Shown here one piece after another: positions 59,789-64,000 of a stretch of DNA of 64,000 nt. Under the pieces are notes generated by a model that worked only from the letters and a program-made list of their open reading frames with translations, made no database searches and was not told where the DNA came from. Numbering within the stretch: position 1 is the stretch's first letter; each line of letters begins with the position of its first letter. Location: positions 228,668 through 292,667 of the forward strand of contig NZ_FOJP01000004.1 in the NCBI RefSeq assembly GCF_900111835.1. The letters run 5' to 3'. The translations under genes and the position numbers were made by a program. Source of the stretch: Metapseudomonas otitidis. Its GTDB lineage: Bacteria > Pseudomonadota > Gammaproteobacteria > Pseudomonadales > Pseudomonadaceae.

Positions 59789-60364
59789 TCACTGATTATT
59801 GCAAACCCGCTGCACTGCCGCCTTCGCAGCCCGGAGATCGAACAGCTCCGGATCGAACGTGCCACCCGCCCACTCCAGTGCCTCCCGACCAGCAGGGCTG
59901 GTGGGAGAGTGGATGCTCTGCAAGAACGCCATGTACCCGTGTGGCCCGCCTACGTCCTCCGGCGGACATGCGCCGGCTCCGTCCAGCAGCTCGCACCAGG
60001 CCCCCGTAACCTCGCACGGCCGGACAGATTCCACTGCGATCACATGCAGCCATTCATCCCCGAAGTCGTAGATGTACTGCATCCGGTCCCCTGGTTTAAG
60101 CGCGCGCCGTACTTTCACTCGGCGATCGTCCGCTGTTCCCGCTTCCGGCAGTCCTATGTCGGGGTCAGGTGGCAGGTAGTGGTCGATGCCATTGGTGAAC
60201 TCATGCAGATGGCGGCTCTCCCAGCCGAATGCTGCCTGGATGAAGTGGTGTAGCCGTCGTAGCGAGCAATCCCCCGTTACCGCCAGCCGCCGCCAGACGG
60301 GTGCCAGTACCACCAGGGGAGCCAACTGAACATGCAGCACATATATCGATGGAGTCGTTGCCAT
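59789..60364 (-). CDS. Plasmid pRiA4b ORF-3 family protein
   Basis: A 191-residue member of the pRiA4b ORF-3-like family, found on plasmids and in genomic islands. Signatures are VWRRLAVTGDCSLRRLHHFIQAAFGW, YIYDFGDEWLHVIAVE and CPPEDVGGPHGYMAFL. The function is unknown. AGGAAG lies about six bases before the ATG. The plasmid-type family and its place right after tRNA-Pro support an accessory origin. Confidence 0.88.
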   Translation of the reverse strand: MATTPSIYVLHVQLAPLVVLAPVWRRLAVTGDCSLRRLHHFIQAAFGWESRHLHEFTNGIDHYLPPDPDIGLPEAGTADDRRVKVRRALKPGDRMQYIYDFGDEWLHVIAVESVRPCEVTGAWCELLDGAGACPPEDVGGPHGYMAFLQSIHSPTSPAGREALEWAGGTFDPELFDLRAAKAAVQRVCNNQ

Positions 60365-60517
60365 TCATTCTTCCTGTTGCCCTGGCTTTGAGCAGAAGCA
60401 GTCCTTACTTGGTCCGAGGCTCATCAGTGAGCCGCTCTTGATTGCAGACGAAGGACTGTCGACCAGGTAACGGGCTTAAGCAAGGTTTTCTGGGAAGCAA
60501 GGCCTGCACATTCGGAT

Positions 60518-60702
60518 GCGAGGCGAGGGGGATTGATACCGGGCGATGGGGCGACGCGTTGCTACGGCTGTCGGCGGTGTCCTTCGTGTGGGAACGGGTC
60601 CTGTTGGCAACCTGGGGTGTTCGCTTTGAGCTGGGTACTTGTGCTTGAGGAGCATAGGCGGCTGTTTGATGGCTGCTGGTGGGCTGAAGCCCACCCCATG
60701 TT
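60518..60702 (+). repeat. Decayed duplicate of the 3' end of the SDR gene
   Basis: ACGCGTTGCTACGGCTGTC and the following bases match the 3' end of the dehydrogenase gene at 61942-62136 on the same strand, offset by about 1.43 kb. In translation, ALLRLSAVSFVWERVLL mirrors ALLRLSAASFVRELILP. The match continues past the stop codon into GTTTGATGGCT and GGTGGGCTGAAGCCCAC. It is a remnant of a tandem duplication or of an ancestral second copy. The rest of 60365-60850 holds no gene I can support. Confidence 0.7.
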
Positions 60703-60850
60703 CCTTATAGCTCGTCGGACCTCCGGCGGATTTACTTTCCCTGCTTGCCTGCTATTGACCTCAACTTAGCTTGAGGTTTTATCGTCCTGCCTGTTCTTGC
60801 CTGCCACCCAGAGTGCGGCAAGCGTCTTTTGCAATCTACAAGGACCCGGA

Positions 60851-61336
60851 ATGGACACCCAGACTTCATTGATGATCTTCCAAACTACGTGCTTCCTTGG
60901 GTTTGCGCTGTGGTTGAGCATTGCCCTGATCAACAACCTGCACGGTTTCGCCAGCTCGGTGAAGGCGGTAGGGGCGACGCTGTCGATGGCGCCCTTGCGC
61001 CAGCCGCCCGTGGTCGACATCCCCTTGCTCAGCCGGGCACTGGTTTCGCCGACGCTGCATCGCCTGGCGCTGGCGGTGATTGTGGTGCTGCAACTGGTAG
61101 CCGTTCTTGCCGTGTGGTTGGGGTGCTATCTCCTATTGCTCGGCGGTGGCCTGGAGGCCGCTCGACCCTGGTTGAACCTGGCGCTGAGCATGACCTTGGC
61201 GTCGCTCTTCGCCATGCTGCTGGGCGGGCTCTGGTTCGCCTACTGGATACGCCAGGAGGGCCTGCAATTGACGCACCTGATGCTGGTGATCTGGGTATTG
61301 CTGAACTTCCTCGTGCTCAATCTGCGCTGGAGCTGA
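60851..61336 (+). CDS. DUF2165-type integral membrane protein
   Basis: A 161-residue protein with four membrane spans, for example FQTTCFLGFALWLSIALINNL at the N-terminus and LMLVIWVLLNFLVLNLRWS at the C-terminus, matching the small DUF2165 family. The function is unknown. AAGGA lies six bases before the ATG at 60851. It lies between the duplicated fragment and the SDR gene and ends five bases before the SDR start. Confidence 0.78.
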   Translation: MDTQTSLMIFQTTCFLGFALWLSIALINNLHGFASSVKAVGATLSMAPLRQPPVVDIPLLSRALVSPTLHRLALAVIVVLQLVAVLAVWLGCYLLLLGGGLEAARPWLNLALSMTLASLFAMLLGGLWFAYWIRQEGLQLTHLMLVIWVLLNFLVLNLRWS

Positions 61337-61340
61337 CCTT

Positions 61341-62057
61341 ATGAAGATGATGGTGATAGGCGCTAGCAGGGGCCTGGGTCGTGCGTTGGTGGAGGGGCTG
61401 GGCAAGCCGGGGGACCAGATCGTGGGCGTATCGCGCAGTCGGCCGGATCGGCTGGCGGTCGCCGCAGGCGTCGACATCCAGTGGATCGAGGCCGACCTGA
61501 CCGAGCCGAAGGTAGCCGTGGCGCATATCGAGGCCCAGGCACCGGCGGAGCTCGATGTGCTCATCTGCAACGTCGGCATCTGGGAGCCGCAGGCCTTCAG
61601 CGAGGGGTACGACTTCCTGAGCGATAGCGATGAGACGCTCGCCGGGTTGGTGGAGGTGAACATCACCGCCACGCTGTTGTTGCTCAAGCGCCTGATGCCA
61701 AGGCTGCTCGACTCTGCCAGGCCACAGCTGATCCTCACCGGCTCCACCTCCGCCCTGCACCGCAGCGGGTGACCCGAGGTAGCGTTCGGTGCCTCCAAGT
61801 TCGCGTTGAACGGGATGGCCGATGCGTTGCGCGAGGGCTTTCGCGACCAGCGGCTGGCAGTGACGGTGCTGCAGTTGGGGTACCTGAACACTGACGACCC
61901 ACTGGCTGTGCCAATGGAAGAGGCAGCCGCGCGAGGGGAGGGGCAACTAGTGCCTGTGCACGATGTCGTCACCATGGTCAACGCGCTGCTGCGGCTGTCA
62001 GCGGCTTCCTTCGTGCGGGAACTGATCTTGCCGGCAATCGAGGACGGACGTTTTTGA
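61341..62057 (+). pseudogene. Short-chain dehydrogenase/reductase interrupted by an in-frame TGA
   Basis: Read through, this is a 238-residue SDR with cofactor motif VIGASRGLGRALVEG, ICNVGIWEP (the NNAG-like strand) and LILTGSTSALH carrying the catalytic Ser. After HRSG there is a TGA (61770-61772), then the same frame continues PEVAFGASKFALNGMADALREGF to the end. CGA to TGA is a one-base change and intact relatives have R-PEV there, so this looks like a recent nonsense mutation. The catalytic Tyr of YxxxK is Phe here (FGASK), so even the intact form may be atypical. The product is likely inactive. Confidence 0.8.
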
Positions 62058-62136
62058 GCTGAGTACTGGTACTGGAGGGGCACGGGCGGATGTTTGATGG
62101 CTATCGGTGGGCTGAAGCCCACTCTACCGGCCAGGT
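61942..62136 (+). repeat. Second copy of the SDR-tail repeat
   Basis: The partner of the repeat at 60518-60702. It spans the last part of the SDR gene and the downstream GTTTGATGGCT-GGTGGGCTGAAGCCCAC element. The latter contains the palindrome GTGGGCT-GA-AGCCCAC, which might itself be a dispersed REP-type element. Confidence 0.65.
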
Positions 62137-62153
62137 TGTCTTGCTCAGAGCGC

Positions 62154-62410
62154 TTACAGCCGCATGTTCACCAGGGTCTTGGTGTGCACCATCACGTCCC
62201 CGAGTGCCATGGCCCTCGGCGTGTGCCTGGTGTTGTCTGCGATGCGCTCCAGTTACTCACTCCCTGCCAAAAGCAGACGACGCATGACGGTGTGGTTGGC
62301 CTAGGCGATGAGGTAGACACCGTCTCCAGCAAAAACCTTCATGCTGCAATCCACGATGACTGCATCGCCTTCGTTGAGGGTGCTTTCCACATGAGGCTCT
62401 TGCCGGCGCG
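62154..62410 (-). pseudogene. Remnant of an S24 (CI/LexA-like) repressor
   Basis: On the minus strand one frame reads ESTLNEGDAVIVDCSMKVFAG, DGVYLIA, a TAG (62301-62303), ANHTVMRRLLLAGSE, a TAA (62253-62255), then LERIADNTRHTPRAMALGDV to VHTKTLVNMRL and a TAA (62154-62156). This is the C-terminal peptidase part of a phage-type S24 repressor (SMEPTL-EGD, D-x-VY, then SDN-x-x-Y-x-x-DVVVHGKVL). Two in-frame stops, loss of the SMEP serine motif and no DNA-binding half show that it is dead. It points to a former prophage. Confidence 0.6.
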
Positions 62411-62465
62411 GAGCCTCAGCATTTCAAGCACGAAGGCAGTCGTTCCGTCCTTTCCCTTGTTAGCG

Positions 62466-62683
62466 GAAGTGATCGATCTCACCCGCCCCGCTGACGAGCC
62501 GCAGCTGCGCGCTGGGCTGCGTAGCTTATGGAAGTGGTGCCGTCGGATCAGCAGGTGGAGTTCCTGCACGAGCACGAGAAGCTGAGAGTCACCAGCCAGG
62601 TGCAACTGCTGGGGCTGTTCCTCAATGGGCTGATGGAGGAGGTGGCGACTCCCGGTATCCGGCCCTGCGGCCCCGACACCTAG
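62466..62683 (+). pseudogene. Unidentified frame-shifted protein fragment
   Basis: EVIDLTRPADEPQLRAGLRSL in one frame seems to continue in another as MEVVPSDQQVEFLHEHEKLR and QVQLLGLFLNGLMEEV, ending at TAG 62681-62683. The two halves look like one helical protein split by a frameshift around 62527. I do not recognise the family. It could also be chance. Confidence 0.25.
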
Positions 62684-62917
62684 GCAGTGCCTACCGCGCC
62701 ATGGCAGCACCGGGTTCTGCAGCTCCGATTGTCCTCTCCATTCCCACTTTGCACGGGGCGGCGCCTTGCTGTGCGCCTTTGGTGGCCTTGGCGCGAAACG
62801 CATTGCGGTCTGCCGAGGCAAGGCCTACAGCGGTGCCCGAAGCTGGCTACTGTCCGAGTCGTACCGCTGCGTGCGCGTGCGTTGTTAGTGTGGCCCTTGC
62901 CGTGCCCGGCTCGCCTG

Positions 62918-63290
62918 ATAGGAGATCTGCCCGAGCAGCCGCGCTCGCCGGTCTCCATCTTGTTCGAGGAGGGCCAGGCGCTGCGCACATTGATGCTGTG
63001 GCTGACCTTCTTCTGTGGCTTGTTCGTGTTCTATCTGTTGACCAACTGGCTTCCCACCATCCTGCGCTCCAGCGGCTACGGACCGAGCGAGTCGGCTCAC
63101 GTGGCGTCGATGATTCCCATGGGCGGGGTCCTGGGCAGCATCGTCATGGCACTGCTGCTGGACTGGGTAGGGCCACGTTGGGTGCTGTCGCTGCAGGCAG
63201 TGCTCTCGGTCGTGGCGCTGGGGCTGATCGGCACCCGACTGGGTCGCGCGAGGTGGTGGCCAGCCTGGCGCTCGGGGTGATGGGCTGGCG
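62918..63290 (+). pseudogene. Truncated MFS transporter (aromatic acid symporter-like)
   Basis: IGDLPEQPRSPVSILFEEGQ, then LMLWLTFFCGLFVFYLLTNW and LPTILRSSGYGPSESAHVAS, and MIPMGGVLGSIVMALLLDWV are spans 7 to 9 of an AAHS-type (PcaK/BenK-like) carrier. The first six spans are absent and the end runs out of frame near 63240, after which GSREVVASLALGVMGW continues in the next frame. The gene is broken at both ends. Confidence 0.65.
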
Positions 63291-63458
63291 TCGCGTGGCC
63301 AAGGTGGCAATGGCACGGCCTTGATGGGTTGCGCCTCGCCACTTGGCACGGTGACGAGAGGGCCGGCGGGGTAGCGTCGCCAGAGGTGCAGGTCTGGCGT
63401 GGCATATATGCAGCGGTTTGTGTGCCGCCCTGGATGGGCTGCATTGACGAGGAGAACC

Positions 63459-64000
63459 ATGGGTACGGGAATGCTCTACATTGATGGCCGCTGGCTGGCT
63501 CCGGCCGCCTGTCGCCGTTTCACCAGCGTGGACCCGGCCACGGAGGCCCCCATCCAGACGCTGGTGATGGCCGGCCTGCGAGAGGTGGACCAGGCCGTAT
63601 GCGCCGCGCGGCGGGCCTTCGATAGCCACTGGCGCTTCACCAGCGGGCGCGAGCGTGGTGCATTGCTGGACGGCATCGCCGACGACCTGGCCGTCCGTGC
63701 CGAGGCCCTGGCCCTGTTGGAGGTGCAGGACCACGGCAAGCCCTACCCGGATGCTCTGCAGGACGTGGCCGATGCCGCCGCCTGCTTCCGCTATTACGCG
63801 GGCCTGGCGCGGGCGCTGGATGAGCGCCAGGGCTTGGCGCTGGAGATCGACGACCCACGTTTCGAGTGCCGCGTGATGCACGAGCCGGTAGGCGTCGCGG
63901 CGCTGTTCACACCCTTCACCTTCCCGTTGCTGACAGCGGCCTGGTGCGTTGCGCCGGCACTGGCGGCAGGGGCCACCTGCGTCATCAAGCCATCCTCGCT
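63459..64000 (+). CDS. Aldehyde dehydrogenase, N-terminal part (runs off window)
   Basis: The first 180 residues of an NAD(P)-dependent aldehyde dehydrogenase, beginning MGTGMLYIDGRWLAPAACRRFTSVDPATE. It has VDQAVCAARRAFDSHW and the RFECRVMHEPVGVAALFTPF segment, then APALAAGATCVIKPSSL of the cofactor domain. The usual PWN-x-PL is TPFTFPLL here, so the oxyanion-hole Asn appears to be Thr. GAGGAGA lies five bases before the ATG. The catalytic Cys region is beyond the window. A glycine-betaine or other aldehyde substrate cannot be chosen. Confidence 0.85.
   Translation, partial: MGTGMLYIDGRWLAPAACRRFTSVDPATEAPIQTLVMAGLREVDQAVCAARRAFDSHWRFTSGRERGALLDGIADDLAVRAEALALLEVQDHGKPYPDALQDVADAAACFRYYAGLARALDERQGLALEIDDPRFECRVMHEPVGVAALFTPFTFPLLTAAWCVAPALAAGATCVIKPSS

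Noticed and set aside
61770..61772. TGA as a selenocysteine codon in the SDR gene
   Set aside because: SDR enzymes do not use selenocysteine and the position is an Arg in relatives as I recall them; a CGA to TGA mutation is simpler.
62339..62821. A 160-residue minus-strand frame
   Set aside because: Its composition is non-protein-like, and the S24 remnant lies in a different frame of the same strand.

Overview
The window is chromosomal DNA from a Pseudomonas-type gammaproteobacterium. Most of it is GC-rich (about 65% by eye), and several gene blocks have the content and order familiar from Pseudomonas aeruginosa: acnB with its DUF1289 and universal-stress neighbours; lpxH-ppiB-glnS-cysS; the cysI block; metH-tse1-tsi1-cti-nfuA; and thrS-infC-rpmI-rplT-pheS-pheT-ihfA-merR-tRNA-Pro. 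Species cannot be fixed from the sequence alone.

Layout. 1-5.8 kb holds a truncated PL7 alginate lyase, a secreted esterase, an AlaC-type aminotransferase, a second PL7 alginate lyase with an Ig-like tail, a group II PLP decarboxylase and a small lipoprotein. 5.9-19.3 kb is housekeeping: aconitase B, an Anr-controlled tandem Usp protein, MiaE, an SPFH protein, LpxH, PpiB, GlnS, CysS, a DUF934 protein and CysI. 19.5-29.9 kb is one tightly coupled five-gene operon: a DUF4132 HEAT-repeat protein, a MoxR AAA+ ATPase, a DUF5682 protein, a VWA protein and a SWIM zinc-finger protein. A perfect operator-like palindrome lies in front of it. This is the E. coli molR/yehLMPQ type of module, whose function is unknown, and it is the best candidate here for an under-described system. 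I suggest that the DUF5682 protein carries a TraB/Tiki-like metal-binding fold.

30-45 kb contains a 37-residue membrane peptide, an orphan periplasmic binding protein, an RlmN paralogue, lipoproteins, a chemoreceptor, a low-GC (probably imported) FAD oxidoreductase, MetH, the type VI secretion amidase effector/immunity pair Tse1/Tsi1, the haem-containing cis/trans fatty-acid isomerase Cti, and NfuA behind an IscR-like site. 45-51 kb holds an MFS exporter, an HPP-family protein, a DUF1272 protein, a GlxA-type regulator, a degenerate C39-like lipoprotein and a PauB-like polyamine oxidoreductase. tRNA-Val and the translation-factor operon follow to 59.4 kb; infC there appears to start at AUU.

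After tRNA-Pro (59.5 kb to the end) the sequence becomes accessory and decayed. It contains a pRiA4b ORF-3-like protein, a duplicated scrap of a short-chain dehydrogenase gene, a DUF2165 membrane protein, the dehydrogenase itself interrupted by an in-frame TGA, the wreck of an S24 (CI/LexA-like) repressor, a truncated MFS gene, and the start of an aldehyde dehydrogenase that runs off the window.
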